Positions 45,307-54,655 of a stretch of 64,000 nt of DNA are shown piece by piece. A program made the translations under genes and the position numbers. The notes below the pieces were generated by a model, which was given only the letters and a program-made list of their open reading frames with translations, did not search any database and was not told where the DNA came from. Origin of the DNA: Brevundimonas huaxiensis (GTDB taxonomy: Bacteria > Pseudomonadota > Alphaproteobacteria > Caulobacterales > Caulobacteraceae); assembly GCF_014218725.1 (NCBI RefSeq), contig NZ_JABBJE010000003.1:291887-355886 (forward strand), written 5' to 3'. Position 1 is the stretch's first letter. Each line of letters starts with the position of its first letter.

Positions 45307-46113
45307 ATGGGACGATCGGCGTCAATCAAGACCGTGCAGGTCGATGGGGAAGAAGAAGCGGGGGCCAAGGCGTCCGGCAGCCAGACCCTGCTGCGTGGTT
45401 TGGATGTCATCGACGCACTCATCGAAGGCTCTCTGCCCTTGGCGGAATTGTCTGAAAAGCTTGAGCTGACCCGCAGCACGACGCACCGTCTGGCCTCGGC
45501 GCTGGTCGAGCGTCGCCTGCTGTCGTTCCGCCCGCGCGAGGGCTATTCCCTCGGTCCCAAACTGCTGGAACTGGGCCACGCCGCTAGCCAGCAGATGCAT
45601 CTGCCGCGCGTGGCCCGGCCCTGGCTGGAACAGCTGTCGGCCCAGACGGACGACACGGTGCACCTCGGCGTGCTGGACGGCCGCCATGCGCTCTATCTGG
45701 ACAAGGTCCCCGGCCGGCGTCGCATCAACATCGGCTCGCGTCTGGGCGAGCGGCACCCCATCGCCTCGACCGGCCTGGGCAAGGCGCTGATTCTGGACAA
45801 GACCGAGCCGGAATGGATCGACTTCTACGCCGAGCCGGGCGCCGCCTTCGACTCGTCGGCCCGCGCGGTCTGGCTTGAGCGGATGCATGGCTACGCCCAG
45901 AAGGGCTACGCTTTCGATCTGGAAGAGAACGAGGATCAGATCCGCTGCGTCGCCGCGCCTATCCGTTCGGTGAACGGCCAGATCGTCGCCGCCCTCAGCG
46001 TGTCCTCCGCCGCGCAATATATGTCCGATGCACGGATGACCGAACTGACCAAGACCGTGACCGAGGCCGCCGACGCGATCAGCGCCGACCTGGGCTGGTC
46101 GCCCAAGCCCTGA
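45307..46113 (+). CDS. IclR-family transcriptional regulator
   Basis: 268 residues. A winged-helix domain (ELSEKLELTRSTTHRLASALVERRLLSF) is followed by the IclR ligand domain (LDGRHALYLDKVPGRRRINIGSRLGERHPIASTGLGKAL and a CVAAPIRSVNGQIVAALSVS end). The frame is open to 45187, but GAGGAT precedes the ATG at 45307, which begins MGRSASI. It is divergent from rhmD and upstream of the rhamnose dehydrogenase, so it probably senses a rhamnose intermediate. Confidence 0.88.
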   Translation: MGRSASIKTVQVDGEEEAGAKASGSQTLLRGLDVIDALIEGSLPLAELSEKLELTRSTTHRLASALVERRLLSFRPREGYSLGPKLLELGHAASQQMHLPRVARPWLEQLSAQTDDTVHLGVLDGRHALYLDKVPGRRRINIGSRLGERHPIASTGLGKALILDKTEPEWIDFYAEPGAAFDSSARAVWLERMHGYAQKGYAFDLEENEDQIRCVAAPIRSVNGQIVAALSVSSAAQYMSDARMTELTKTVTEAADAISADLGWSPKP

Positions 46114-46136
46114 ACCGAACCATCGCCGGAGCCCCC

Positions 46137-46898
46137 ATGCTGCTTGAAAACAAGATCGTCCTGATCACGGGCGCATCGCGGGGCATCGGGCGGGCGACGG
46201 CGATCGAGGCCGCGCGCCAAGGGGCGCATGTCGCCCTGAACACCTTCCGAGACGAGGCAGCTGCCGCCGAGGTGGTTGCCGAGATCGAGGCGCTGGGCCG
46301 CCGCGCCATCGCCGTCGACGGCGACGTGGCCCAGCCCGAGAGCGCGGCAGCCTTCATCGCCGCCGCCGTTCAGGCGCTGGGCCGGGTGGACGTCTTCGTC
46401 TCCAACGCCGGCATCTGTCCGTTCCACGCCTTCCTCGACATGCCGGTCGAGACCCTGCGCCGGACGATGGAGGTCAATCTTCACGGCGCCTACTACATGG
46501 TGCAGGCAGCCGCCAATCAGATGGTCAAGCAGGGGGAGGGTGGCGCCGTCGTCGCCATCAGCTCGATCTCGGCCCTGGTCGGCGGCGAGATGCAGACCCA
46601 CTACACGCCGACCAAAGCGGGGGTGCACAGCCTGATGCAGTCCTGCGCCGTCGCCCTAGGGCGTCACGGCATCCGCTGCAACTCGGTCCTGCCGGGCACC
46701 ATCGCCACCGACATCAACAAGGACGACCTCGCCGATCCGCAAAAGCGCGAATATATGGAAGGCCGCATTCCGCTTGGGCGTCTGGGCCGGCCCGAGGACA
46801 TCGCCTCGGTCGTGGCCTTCCTGGCCTCGGACATGGCGTCCTACATGTCCGGCGCGGCCCTGCTGGTCGACGGCGGGGCCTTCGCCAACTTCCAGTAA
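46137..46898 (+). CDS. SDR dehydrogenase, probable L-rhamnose 1-dehydrogenase
   Basis: 253 residues. Classical SDR: ITGASRGIGRATAI for the cofactor, SNAGICPFHAFLDMP, ISSISALVGG and the Tyr/Lys in THYTPTKAG. The ICPFHAFLDMP and HYTPTKAGVHSLMQS segments are as in characterised L-rhamnose 1-dehydrogenases (LRA1-type). It makes L-rhamnono-1,4-lactone, starting the non-phosphorylative route. It lies 23 nt after the IclR gene. Confidence 0.85.
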   Translation: MLLENKIVLITGASRGIGRATAIEAARQGAHVALNTFRDEAAAAEVVAEIEALGRRAIAVDGDVAQPESAAAFIAAAVQALGRVDVFVSNAGICPFHAFLDMPVETLRRTMEVNLHGAYYMVQAAANQMVKQGEGGAVVAISSISALVGGEMQTHYTPTKAGVHSLMQSCAVALGRHGIRCNSVLPGTIATDINKDDLADPQKREYMEGRIPLGRLGRPEDIASVVAFLASDMASYMSGAALLVDGGAFANFQ

Positions 46899-46907
46899 GG
46901 CGCGGCT

Positions 46908-48041
46908 ATGATCATCTCGTCCCCCAGCGACTATCGCGAGGCCGCGCGGCGCAGGCTGCCGCCCTTCCTGTTTCACTATATCGACGGCGGCGCCTATGCC
47001 GAGCAGACCCTGCGCCGCAACGTCGAGGACTGGCAGGCCATCGCCCTGCGCCAACGCGTGCTGCAGGATATGACCAGCCTCAGCCTTGAGACCAAGCTGT
47101 TCGACGAGACCCTGCGCCTGCCCGTCATCTTGGCCCCCGTCGGTCTAACCGGCATGTATGCGCGCAGGGGAGAGGTGCAGGCGGCCAGGGCGGCGGCCTC
47201 GCGCGGCGTGCCGTTCACGATGTCGACCGTGTCTGTCTGCCCGATCGAGGAGGTCGCGCCGACTATCGACCGGCCCATGTGGTTTCAGCTCTATGTGCTG
47301 CGCGATCGCGGTTTCATGAGGAATGCGCTGGAGCGGGCCAGGGCGGCGGGGGTGACGACCCTGGTCTTCACTGTCGATATGCCGACGCCGGGCGCTCGCT
47401 ATCGCGACGCCCATTCGGGCATGAGCGGCCCCAATGCCGAAATCCGCCGCATGGTCCAGGCCATGACCCATCCGGCCTGGGCCTGGGACGTCGGGGTGCG
47501 CGGCACGCCGCACGACCTCGGCAATGTCTCGGCCTATCTGGGAAAGCCGACGGGTCTGGCCGACTACATCGGTTGGCTGGCCGACAATTTCGATCCCTCG
47601 ATCTCGTGGAAGGATCTGCAATGGATCCGCGACTTCTGGGACGGGCCGATGATCATCAAGGGCATACTGGATCCACAGGACGCCCGCGACGCCGTCAGCT
47701 TCGGCGCAGACGGCATCGTGGTGTCGAACCACGGCGGGCGTCAGTTGGATGGCGTGCTATCCTCGGCCCGCGCCTTGCCCGCCATCGCCGACACGGTGAA
47801 GGGCGAGCTGAAGATTCTGGTGGATTCCGGCATCCGCAACGGGCTGGACGTTGTCCGCGCCATCGCCCTGGGCGCTGACGCTGTCCTGCTGGGCCGAGCC
47901 TTTATCTATGCCCTGGCGGCGAACGGTCAGGCCGGCGTCGAAAACCTGCTGGACCTGTTCGAAAAGGAAATGCGCGTCGCCATGACCCTGACCGGCGCCA
48001 AGTCGATCGCGGGCATGACCCGCGAAATGCTGGCGATCTGA
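46908..48041 (+). CDS. lldD: L-lactate dehydrogenase, FMN-dependent
   Basis: 377 residues. The FMN alpha-hydroxyacid dehydrogenase pattern is complete: [45 protein letters not shown], and the active-site [10 protein letters not shown] with the catalytic His, then [25 protein letters not shown]. It oxidises L-lactate to pyruvate at the inner membrane. It is 9 nt after the rhamnose dehydrogenase gene, so it should consume the L-lactate released from rhamnose. Confidence 0.92.
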   Translation: MIISSPSDYREAARRRLPPFLFHYIDGGAYAEQTLRRNVEDWQAIALRQRVLQDMTSLSLETKLFDETLRLPVILAPVGLTGMYARRGEVQAARAAASRGVPFTMSTVSVCPIEEVAPTIDRPMWFQLYVLRDRGFMRNALERARAAGVTTLVFTVDMPTPGARYRDAHSGMSGPNAEIRRMVQAMTHPAWAWDVGVRGTPHDLGNVSAYLGKPTGLADYIGWLADNFDPSISWKDLQWIRDFWDGPMIIKGILDPQDARDAVSFGADGIVVSNHGGRQLDGVLSSARALPAIADTVKGELKILVDSGIRNGLDVVRAIALGADAVLLGRAFIYALAANGQAGVENLLDLFEKEMRVAMTLTGAKSIAGMTREMLAI

Positions 48042-48058
48042 CGCAGGATCAGTGCTCA

Positions 48059-48079
48059 TCCCCGCCGTGAAAGCGGGGA
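48059..48079. terminator. Hairpin between convergent lldD and pectate lyase genes
   Basis: TCCCCGC / GCGGGGA form a 7-bp GC-rich stem with a 7-nt loop, 18 nt after lldD. There is no T-run, so it may be a weak or Rho-assisted terminator. Confidence 0.45.
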
Positions 48080-48100
48080 CAGCGCACATCTTCGCAAGTC

Positions 48101-49744
48101 CTAAGCCCCCAATGCCTCGATCAGGTCGCCCATGTTGCGGATGAAGACCGAGGTGGAGACGCCCTCTACCGGGAAGTCGGTATTGTAAGGCGAGGTGTCC
48201 CACAGGTCGCCGACGCGGGTCATCTGGTATTCGCCGCCGGTCACGGCAATGGGAGAGGGACCCTTGTACGGGTTTGACGTCGTGGTCAGCGGCGTGGGCC
48301 AATAGCCGCGCGCATTCAGCCCGGCCATGACTTCGGCCGCGCGACCGGCGTGAGGCGCGGTCGGGCGACGAGCGTCGCTGGACATGTCCCAGACATCGAC
48401 GTCCTGAAGCGTGAAATACTTGGGCAGGTTCAGCGAGCCCGGGCGCGCCTTCAGCGGCGAACCGCGCGTGGCCTCATCGATCGGCATGGCCGACAAACGC
48501 GCGTATTCGGCGCGCAGGGCCGGGGTGTCCACGTTACGGAACGAGCCATAGTGCACGATCAGATTGGTGGGGTTGTCGTCGGCGTAATACTGACCGTTGG
48601 CGATGTTGGACCCGCGCCGGTGGATGTAGACCGGGGTGTTGGCGCCTTCCAGGATAAAGGTCGGGTGCGTGCGGCCCGGCGTGTTCAGCGGCGGCTTGGC
48701 CGCGACCTGATCCAGCCAGTCCATCGCCTCGGGTAGGCGGGCCAGATATTTGCGGTCGCCCGTCAGGCGATAGAAGCCTATCATCGACTTGATGTTGGTG
48801 CCGGTGGTGTGGGTGACGAAGGCTTGGGGCTCGATGGTCCGGGCGCCCGCCGGCTTCAGCGTGTCGGGGAAGTGCTGCAGGCCCCAGGCGGGCTGCGGCT
48901 GCGGCTGCTGGGTCCTCACGAAGATGTCCATGCCGCGATTGATGGCGTCCAGAATCCTCGCATCGCCCCGCACGTTCCGCGCCAAGCCGTGATAGGCGTA
49001 GATCAGCAACTCCAGGTTCTCGCCGGCCACGTCGTCGTTGAAGGTGATGTACGGCGTATAGTCCGCATGGCCGTGCAGGCCTCCGTTTTCGACAAACGGA
49101 TAGCGTTGGGGCCAGCCGCCGTTCTCGTACTGGCTTTCCAGCACGAAGCTGATCGCCTTGTTCAGCGGCGCCAGATATTTGCGATCCTTCTTCTCAAGGT
49201 AGATCCGCAGCAACAGCTGCGACGCCTCGGCTGTGCCCGCGTCGTCGAAGGTGGCGTTGCCGTAGTAGTGGTGGAATTCCTCCAACCTCCAGGCGTTGGC
49301 GGCGACCGTACCATACCACTGCTTCAGCGACTCCTCGCCGGCAGTGTCGATCACATAGTTCCAGCCGCCCAGCGGGTGCTGACCCTCGACCAGGGCGTCC
49401 GCAGCCTTCTTGGCCGCTTCATAGTAAAACTCGTCGCCGGTGGCGTGATAGGCGTCCAAGAACAGATGGCCCACGGTCGCGGTGCCCGGCGGTTGGACCC
49501 AGATCATCGTCGGGTTGGCCTCAAGCTCGCCCCAACGGCGCGAGAAGTCGGGCAGATATTGCCAGACATAGCCGCCTTCGACGGCGGCCTCTTCGCTCAT
49601 GAACCGAGCGGCGCGCTTCATGGTGTCCAGAATGGCGGCGCGCTCTGGCGATGCCTGGGCCAGGGCGGGGCCTGAAGCGGCGACGAAGGTGGCGGCGGCG
49701 CCCGCGGCCAAAAGAGCGCGGCGGTTCATGGACATGACGGACAT
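48101..49744 (-). CDS. Pectate lyase (PL10), secreted
   Basis: 547 residues with a twin-arginine-like signal (MNRRALLAAGAAATFVAASGPALA). The PL10 catalytic core is recognised by GGWPQRYPF, YITFNDDVAGENLELL and the segment following it; SNPYKGPSP is a late family motif. It cuts polygalacturonate by beta-elimination with Ca2+. It has its own promoter with a LacI-type operator 70 nt before the start and an AGGAG site. Confidence 0.88.
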   Translation of the reverse strand: MSVMSMNRRALLAAGAAATFVAASGPALAQASPERAAILDTMKRAARFMSEEAAVEGGYVWQYLPDFSRRWGELEANPTMIWVQPPGTATVGHLFLDAYHATGDEFYYEAAKKAADALVEGQHPLGGWNYVIDTAGEESLKQWYGTVAANAWRLEEFHHYYGNATFDDAGTAEASQLLLRIYLEKKDRKYLAPLNKAISFVLESQYENGGWPQRYPFVENGGLHGHADYTPYITFNDDVAGENLELLIYAYHGLARNVRGDARILDAINRGMDIFVRTQQPQPQPAWGLQHFPDTLKPAGARTIEPQAFVTHTTGTNIKSMIGFYRLTGDRKYLARLPEAMDWLDQVAAKPPLNTPGRTHPTFILEGANTPVYIHRRGSNIANGQYYADDNPTNLIVHYGSFRNVDTPALRAEYARLSAMPIDEATRGSPLKARPGSLNLPKYFTLQDVDVWDMSSDARRPTAPHAGRAAEVMAGLNARGYWPTPLTTTSNPYKGPSPIAVTGGEYQMTRVGDLWDTSPYNTDFPVEGVSTSVFIRNMGDLIEALGA

Positions 49745-49813
49745 GGAAACTCCTGGTGTGACCTCTCTCGCACGGTTTCTACCGACCGTTTCGAGCCGTT
49801 ACTGAAGCATGAT

Positions 49814-49827
49814 TGACACCGGTTTCC
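49814..49827. promoter_or_regulatory. Candidate LacI-family operator, pectate lyase promoter
   Basis: TGACACCGGTTTCC lies between kdgK and the pectate lyase gene, upstream of the latter; it matches the site at 54602-54615 at all 14 positions. Confidence 0.65.
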
Positions 49828-49903
49828 TAGTCCCTCGGCGCGATTGGAAAAGGTCGCATCGGCTTCTCCATGCGGCCTCCACCCAATCTCAATGTTCGCA
49901 GCC

Positions 49904-50947
49904 TCAGCGGCGGATATCGAACCCGCCGTCGCCCATGGCGGCGCGCACGTCGTCGGCGGTGAACAGGTTGAAGTCGCCGGGCACGGAGTGCTTCAGGCCG
50001 GCGGCGGCAAGACCGAAGTCGAGGGCCTCTTGGTCCGACCAGCCGCTCCACAGGCCGTACAGCACGCCGGAGGCGAAGGCGTCGCCGCCGCCGACCCGGT
50101 CCACGACGCCAACCATGTGAATGGCCTCGGCTCTGGTTTCGATCACTTCTACCCCATTGCGCGTCAGCATGACCGCCGACAAGGCCTGATCGGCGACGCT
50201 GTCCTGAACCCGCAGGGTGCAGGCGATGCGTTGCAGGCGCGGGAAGGCGGCGAAGGCGGCCTTGGCGGCTTCACGACGACGCACAGCCGGGTCCGGGCTG
50301 TCAAATGTCGTCTTCAGCACCAGGGCGAAGTCGCGGTCGTCGGCGAAGGCGACAGTGGCGCCGGCCAGCATCTTGCCGAGCGTGGCCTGCGGATCGCCAT
50401 CCCATTGTTCCCACAACTTGCCGCGGAAGTTGCCGTCATAGCTGACCTTCACACCCTTCTTGACGGCGGCCTCGATGAGGGCGACGGCGGCGGCCGAGCC
50501 ATTCGGCCCCGTCGCCGGCGTCACGCCCGAGGCGTGCAGCCACTCCACGCCGTCCAGAAGTTGGTCCCAGTCGAAGGCCGTATCGACATGTTCGACAAAG
50601 GCCGATCCGGCGCGATCATAGAGAACTTCCGACGGACGACGCACAGCGCCGGGCGTCAGGAAATACAGACCCATGCGGCCGGGTTTGAAGACGACCTGAG
50701 AGGTGTCGACCCCGTGCTTACGCACCTCGTCGCGCACGCCGCGGCCCAGCGCATTGTCGGCCAGGACCGTCGCCATGCCGGTCGGCGCGCCGAAGCGGGC
50801 CAGCGACACGGCGACATTGGCCTCGGCGCCGGCCGGACGCACCGTCAGGGCAGGCGACTGCATCAGCAGTTCGTTGGCGTTGGGCGAAAACCGCAGCAGC
50901 ATCTCGCCGAAGCAGAGGATGCGGCGGGAAGATGCAGCCTGGGTCAT
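49904..50947 (-). CDS. kdgK: 2-keto-3-deoxygluconate kinase
   Basis: 347 residues, PfkB family: RPAGAEANVAVSLARFG near the N-terminus and the C-terminal VDRVGGGDAFASGVLYG with the catalytic Asp. It phosphorylates KDG, the common product of the UxaA and KduD routes, to KDPG for the Entner-Doudoroff aldolase, which is not in this window. It is the last gene of the minus-strand kduI-kduD-kdgK run. Confidence 0.93.
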   Translation of the reverse strand: MTQAASSRRILCFGEMLLRFSPNANELLMQSPALTVRPAGAEANVAVSLARFGAPTGMATVLADNALGRGVRDEVRKHGVDTSQVVFKPGRMGLYFLTPGAVRRPSEVLYDRAGSAFVEHVDTAFDWDQLLDGVEWLHASGVTPATGPNGSAAAVALIEAAVKKGVKVSYDGNFRGKLWEQWDGDPQATLGKMLAGATVAFADDRDFALVLKTTFDSPDPAVRRREAAKAAFAAFPRLQRIACTLRVQDSVADQALSAVMLTRNGVEVIETRAEAIHMVGVVDRVGGGDAFASGVLYGLWSGWSDQEALDFGLAAAGLKHSVPGDFNLFTADDVRAAMGDGGFDIRR

Positions 50948-50968
50948 GATCGCAACGCTAGCCTCGGA

Positions 50969-51727
50969 TCAGCGCGCCTGCCAGCCGCCGTCGACCGGCA
51001 AGATGGCGCCCTGGACGTAGTCGGAGGCCCGGCTGGCCAGGAAGACGGCCGCGCCGCCCAGGTCCGACGGCTCGCCCCAGCGCCCGGCCGGGATACGGCC
51101 AAGGATCTCGGCCGAACGGACCGGGTCCTCGCGCAGAGCCTGGGTGTTGGCGGTGGCGAAATAGCCGGGGGCGATGGCGTTGGCGGTGATGCGGTGCGGC
51201 GCCCATTCGTTGGCCATCAGTTTGGTCAGGCCGGCGACGCCCGATTTGGACGCCGTATAGGACGGCACGCGGATCCCGCCCTGGAAGGACAGCATGGAGG
51301 CGATGTTGATGATCTTGCCGCCTTCGCCCTGTTTGATGAACAGGCGCGCCACCGCCTGGCTCATGAAGAAGACGGTCTTCAGGTTGATGTTCATCACCAG
51401 GTCCCAGTCGGCCTCGGTGAAGTCAACGGCGTCGGCGCGGCGAATCAGGCCGGCGTTGTTCACCAGGATGTCGATCCGGCCCATGGCGGCCAGAGTTTCC
51501 TGCACGACGCGTTCGACCGGCTCGATCGAGGTCAGGTCGGCGCTGATAGCGTGGGCGCGACGGCCCATCGCCTGTACCTTGGCGACCGTGTCGTCAGACT
51601 CCGACAGGGCGACCGAGACGATGTCGGCGCCCGCCTCAGCCAAAGCCAGGGCGATGCCTTGGCCCAGGCCGACATTGCCGCCGGTCACCAGGGCAACCTT
51701 GCCGGTCAGGTCGAATGGATTGCTCAT
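50969..51727 (-). CDS. kduD: 2-keto-3-deoxygluconate 5-dehydrogenase
   Basis: 252 residues, SDR: ALVTGGNVGLGQGIAL, NNAGLIRRADAVDF, INIASMLSFQGGIRVPSYTASKSG with Tyr/Lys, and APGYFATANTQALR, all KduD hallmarks. It reduces 2,5-diketo-3-deoxygluconate to KDG. It lies between kduI (22 nt) and kdgK (21 nt). Confidence 0.94.
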   Translation of the reverse strand: MSNPFDLTGKVALVTGGNVGLGQGIALALAEAGADIVSVALSESDDTVAKVQAMGRRAHAISADLTSIEPVERVVQETLAAMGRIDILVNNAGLIRRADAVDFTEADWDLVMNINLKTVFFMSQAVARLFIKQGEGGKIINIASMLSFQGGIRVPSYTASKSGVAGLTKLMANEWAPHRITANAIAPGYFATANTQALREDPVRSAEILGRIPAGRWGEPSDLGGAAVFLASRASDYVQGAILPVDGGWQAR

Positions 51728-51749
51728 GCTTTTCTTCCTCTTGTCCTGA

Positions 51750-52607
51750 TTACTTCAGCTGGCAGATGTCGAGTTTGTACATGTCGGTGTAGTCGAGGTT
51801 CTCGCCGCCCATGCCCCAGATGAAGGTGTAGTTCGAAGTGCCTGCGCCGGTATGGATCGACCACGGCGGGCAGATCACGGCCTCCCCGTCGGCAATGACG
51901 ATGTGGCGCGACTTGTCCGGTTCGCCCATGAAGTGAAAGACTCGGTCGTCTCCGCCTAGACCGAAATACAGATAGGCTTCCGAGCGGCGGTCATGAATGT
52001 GAGGCGGCATGGTGTTCCACACCGAGCCGGGCTTCAGCACCGTCACGCCCAGCAGTAACTGGCAGGACTTCACCTTCGCCGGCACGACATACTGGTAGAT
52101 GGTTCGTTCGTTCGACGTCTCCAGCGAGCCCATTTCCAGCGGCACGGCCTCGTCGATCGAGATCTTTGTCAGATCGTAGCGAGCGTGGGCGGGCGTGGCG
52201 ACCAGATAGAATTTCGCCGGCTCGGCGGGGTTCTGGGAAGCGAAGCTGATGTCTGTCGATCCCATCGGCACATAGAGGCCATCTCGAAAGCTCAGTTTGA
52301 CGGTCTCGCCGTCAACGGTGATCGAACCGGTGCCACCAATATTGACCACCCCCAGTTCTCGGGCCTGCAGAAATGGCGCACCGGCCAATGAGGGCGGCTC
52401 CGACTGCGTGGGCAGGTTCAGGGCGGTCTCAGCCGGGGTCGCGCCGCCGATGATCATGCGCTCGTGGTGGGAGTAGTTCAGGCTGATTTTGCCCGGAACG
52501 AACAGGCCCTGGATCAGATAGCGATCGCGCAGCTGCTGGTTCGAGGCCCCGTCCATCATGTCGGGATGGGTGGCCTGATAGACTTTGTCGTACATGGGGT
52601 CGTACAT
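51750..52607 (-). CDS. kduI: 5-keto-4-deoxyuronate isomerase
   Basis: 285 residues, a two-cupin protein. Family blocks include [49 protein letters not shown] with the zinc His residues, and [27 protein letters not shown]. It converts 5-keto-4-deoxyuronate to the 2,5-diketo acid used by KduD. GGGAGA precedes the ATG. A LacI-type operator and a divergent RpiB-like isomerase lie upstream. Confidence 0.95.
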   Translation of the reverse strand: MYDPMYDKVYQATHPDMMDGASNQQLRDRYLIQGLFVPGKISLNYSHHERMIIGGATPAETALNLPTQSEPPSLAGAPFLQARELGVVNIGGTGSITVDGETVKLSFRDGLYVPMGSTDISFASQNPAEPAKFYLVATPAHARYDLTKISIDEAVPLEMGSLETSNERTIYQYVVPAKVKSCQLLLGVTVLKPGSVWNTMPPHIHDRRSEAYLYFGLGGDDRVFHFMGEPDKSRHIVIADGEAVICPPWSIHTGAGTSNYTFIWGMGGENLDYTDMYKLDICQLK

Positions 52608-52676
52608 GCCGTTCTCCCTGCGAACTCGCAGCGCGAGCCACCGAAACGGATCTTGCGCCCGTCCTTCTGTGGACTA

Positions 52677-52690
52677 GGTAACCGGTGTCA
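52677..52690. promoter_or_regulatory. Candidate LacI-family operator between kduI and the rpiB-like gene
   Basis: GGTAACCGGTGTCA, almost the same as the uxaC site. It abuts a perfect TATAAT at 52691-52696 on the plus strand, so a bound protein would cover that promoter; the site could also serve divergent kduI. Confidence 0.68.
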
Positions 52691-52696
52691 TATAAT
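52691..52696 (+). promoter_or_regulatory. Consensus -10 box TATAAT for the rpiB-like gene
   Basis: Exact TATAAT 72 nt before the ATG at 52768, next to the operator at 52677-52690. No clear -35 match is seen at the right distance. Confidence 0.45.
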
Positions 52697-52767
52697 GATG
52701 CAATCGATTAGACCAACGCCGCTCACATATGTCGGCATCGCTTCGCCACCGTCTTGAGGATTCCCCC

Positions 52768-53430
52768 ATGAAGATCGCTCTCATCATCGAAAACAGCCAG
52801 GCCGCCAAAAGCGAGACGGTGCATTCCGCTCTAACCGCTGTCGCCGAACCGCTAGGCCATGAAGTTTTCCACTATGGAATGTACGCGGCCGACGATAAGG
52901 CCTCGCTGACCTACGTCATGAACGGCGTGCTGACGGGCATTCTGTTGAACTCCGGCGCAGCCGATTTCGTCGTCACCGGCTGCGGAACTGGCATGGGCTC
53001 GATGCTGGCCTGCAACAGCATGCCGGGCGTCTTCTGCGGTTTGGTGATCGACCCGACCGACGCCTTCCTGTTCGGCCAAATCAACGACGGCAACGCCATC
53101 TCGATGCCCTATGCCAAGGGCTTCGGCTGGGCTGCTGAACTGAATCTGCAGGACGTGTATCGCAAGCTGTTCGAGGGCGAGCGGGGCCTGGGCTATCCCA
53201 AGGAACGCGCCGAGATCATGCGCAAGAATCGCGGCGTGCTCAGCGACCTGAAGTCGGTGACCTGCCACGACATGCTGACGGTTCTGAAGACGATGGACCA
53301 GGACCTGCTGAAGGCCGCCATCGCCGGCGAGAAATTCCAGGACTACTTCTTCGCCAACGCCACCGACGAAGGCATTCGCGACTATCTGAAGGGCGTTCTC
53401 GCCGCCAAGCCTGCGCTCGAAACGGCCTGA
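52768..53430 (+). CDS. RpiB/LacAB-family sugar isomerase
   Basis: 220 residues, ATG with GAGGA 8 nt ahead. The RpiB fold shows as IALIIENSQAAKSETV, ADFVVTGCGTGMGSMLACNSMPGV (anion-binding loop) and a long C-terminal extension beyond the ~150 residues of RpiB proper. The extension and the place next to kduI recall streptococcal DhuI, an RpiB-like isomerase of 5-keto-4-deoxyuronate. Ribose-5-phosphate isomerase is the alternative. The role is inferred. Confidence 0.78.
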   Translation: MKIALIIENSQAAKSETVHSALTAVAEPLGHEVFHYGMYAADDKASLTYVMNGVLTGILLNSGAADFVVTGCGTGMGSMLACNSMPGVFCGLVIDPTDAFLFGQINDGNAISMPYAKGFGWAAELNLQDVYRKLFEGERGLGYPKERAEIMRKNRGVLSDLKSVTCHDMLTVLKTMDQDLLKAAIAGEKFQDYFFANATDEGIRDYLKGVLAAKPALETA

Positions 53431-53470
53431 GGCAGAGCGGTCGGCGCGCGCTCCCCCGCGCCGCCCCGAC

Positions 53471-54520
53471 TCAGCTTGCCGGGATTGCCGACTTGCGCAC
53501 CACCAGGGCCGGTCGAACTTCCGGCTGCTGCATCTTGGCTGGATCGACGCCGCGCATCGGCGCCAGCAGCTTTTCAGCCGCCATCCGTCCCATGTCGCGG
53601 ATCGGCAGGCGCACCGAAGTCAGGTTGGGCCAAACCCGCGCCGCCATCGGCAGATCATCGAAGCCGACGACGGACAGGTCGCGCGGCAGCTCAAGGCCGC
53701 GATCTCGCGCCGCCTGCATAACCCCGATGGCCATGTCGTCGTTGAGGGTGAAGATGGCGGTCGGCGGCGTTTCCAGCGCCAAGAGGGCGTGGCCCGCCTC
53801 CACACCTGATTCGAACGTATAGGCGCCCGTGAAATCGTAAGCCGGGTCCAGCGGGATCCCGCGCTCGGCCAGAGCGTCCAGGAACCCCTTGCCCCGCACG
53901 GCCGATGACCGGAACAGGTCCGGCCCGCGCACCAGACCGATTCGCTTGTGTCCCAGGTCGGCCAGATGCGCCGCCGCCTCTGCCGCGCCGATCCAGTCAT
54001 TGGTGACCACCATCGCCTGAGGTTCATCCAACGCCACCGAGGCGATGCGGACATAGGGGCAGTCGAGATCACGCAGCAGGTCGATGACCTGTTCGTCCTC
54101 GGACACCGACGGCGGCATGATGACGCCATACAGACGTTGGCGCTCGACGAAGCCCCTGATGTCTTCCAGCAGGGTAGGGGAGTTGCGATTGCAAGGATGA
54201 ACGACCAGTTCCAGGCCGGACCCTTTCAGCGCATCCAGCACGCCTTGCTGCATGTTCACGACATAGGTCGGGCTGGGGTTGTCGTAGATCAGACCGACCA
54301 GGAACGAGCGTCGAAACGCCAGGCCGCGCGCCTGTGGATCAGGCGTGAACCCCAGAGCCTTGATGACGGCGTTGACCTTTTCGCGCGTGTCTTCCTTGAC
54401 GAACGGCGACTGATTGATAACCCGCGAGACGGTCTTCTTGGAGACCTGCGCCTCACGGGCGACATCGTTGATGGTTGCCCGCTTGCCCGGCTTGCCGGAT
54501 CGCGGATCGTCTTGAGCCAA
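53471..54520 (-). CDS. LacI-family transcriptional regulator of the pectin island
   Basis: 349 residues from a TTG with AAGGAG ahead. The HTH (ATINDVAREAQVSKKTVSRVIN) and hinge (ALGFTPDPQARGLA) are followed by a periplasmic-binding-type ligand domain. LacI proteins prefer palindromes with a central CG, as in the six ACCGGT-centred sites of the island, one of them in its own promoter. I infer that it represses uronate and pectin genes and is induced by a uronate intermediate. Confidence 0.9.
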   Translation of the reverse strand: MAQDDPRSGKPGKRATINDVAREAQVSKKTVSRVINQSPFVKEDTREKVNAVIKALGFTPDPQARGLAFRRSFLVGLIYDNPSPTYVVNMQQGVLDALKGSGLELVVHPCNRNSPTLLEDIRGFVERQRLYGVIMPPSVSEDEQVIDLLRDLDCPYVRIASVALDEPQAMVVTNDWIGAAEAAAHLADLGHKRIGLVRGPDLFRSSAVRGKGFLDALAERGIPLDPAYDFTGAYTFESGVEAGHALLALETPPTAIFTLNDDMAIGVMQAARDRGLELPRDLSVVGFDDLPMAARVWPNLTSVRLPIRDMGRMAAEKLLAPMRGVDPAKMQQPEVRPALVVRKSAIPAS

Positions 54521-54601
54521 GGCTCGGCTCCTTCCCTATGTGCAGCTTGAAGGCATAGCCGCGACTCGCGGCCGACGCCATGGGGCTCCGTTAAAGCGCA
54601 T

Positions 54602-54615
54602 TGACACCGGTTTCC
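54602..54615. promoter_or_regulatory. Candidate LacI-family operator between the regulator and hydratase genes
   Basis: TGACACCGGTTTCC, 41 nt before the hydratase start and 82 nt from the regulator start; could control both directions, including autoregulation. Confidence 0.68.
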
Positions 54616-54655
54616 TTCGTCGCTCTTATCGGAGCCTATTCATGAGGCGACACCT

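Noticed and set aside
48059..48079. GC-rich hairpin as part of a repeat or CRISPR array
   Set aside because: Only one copy is seen here; it is better explained as a weak terminator between convergent genes. No CRISPR array was found anywhere in the window.
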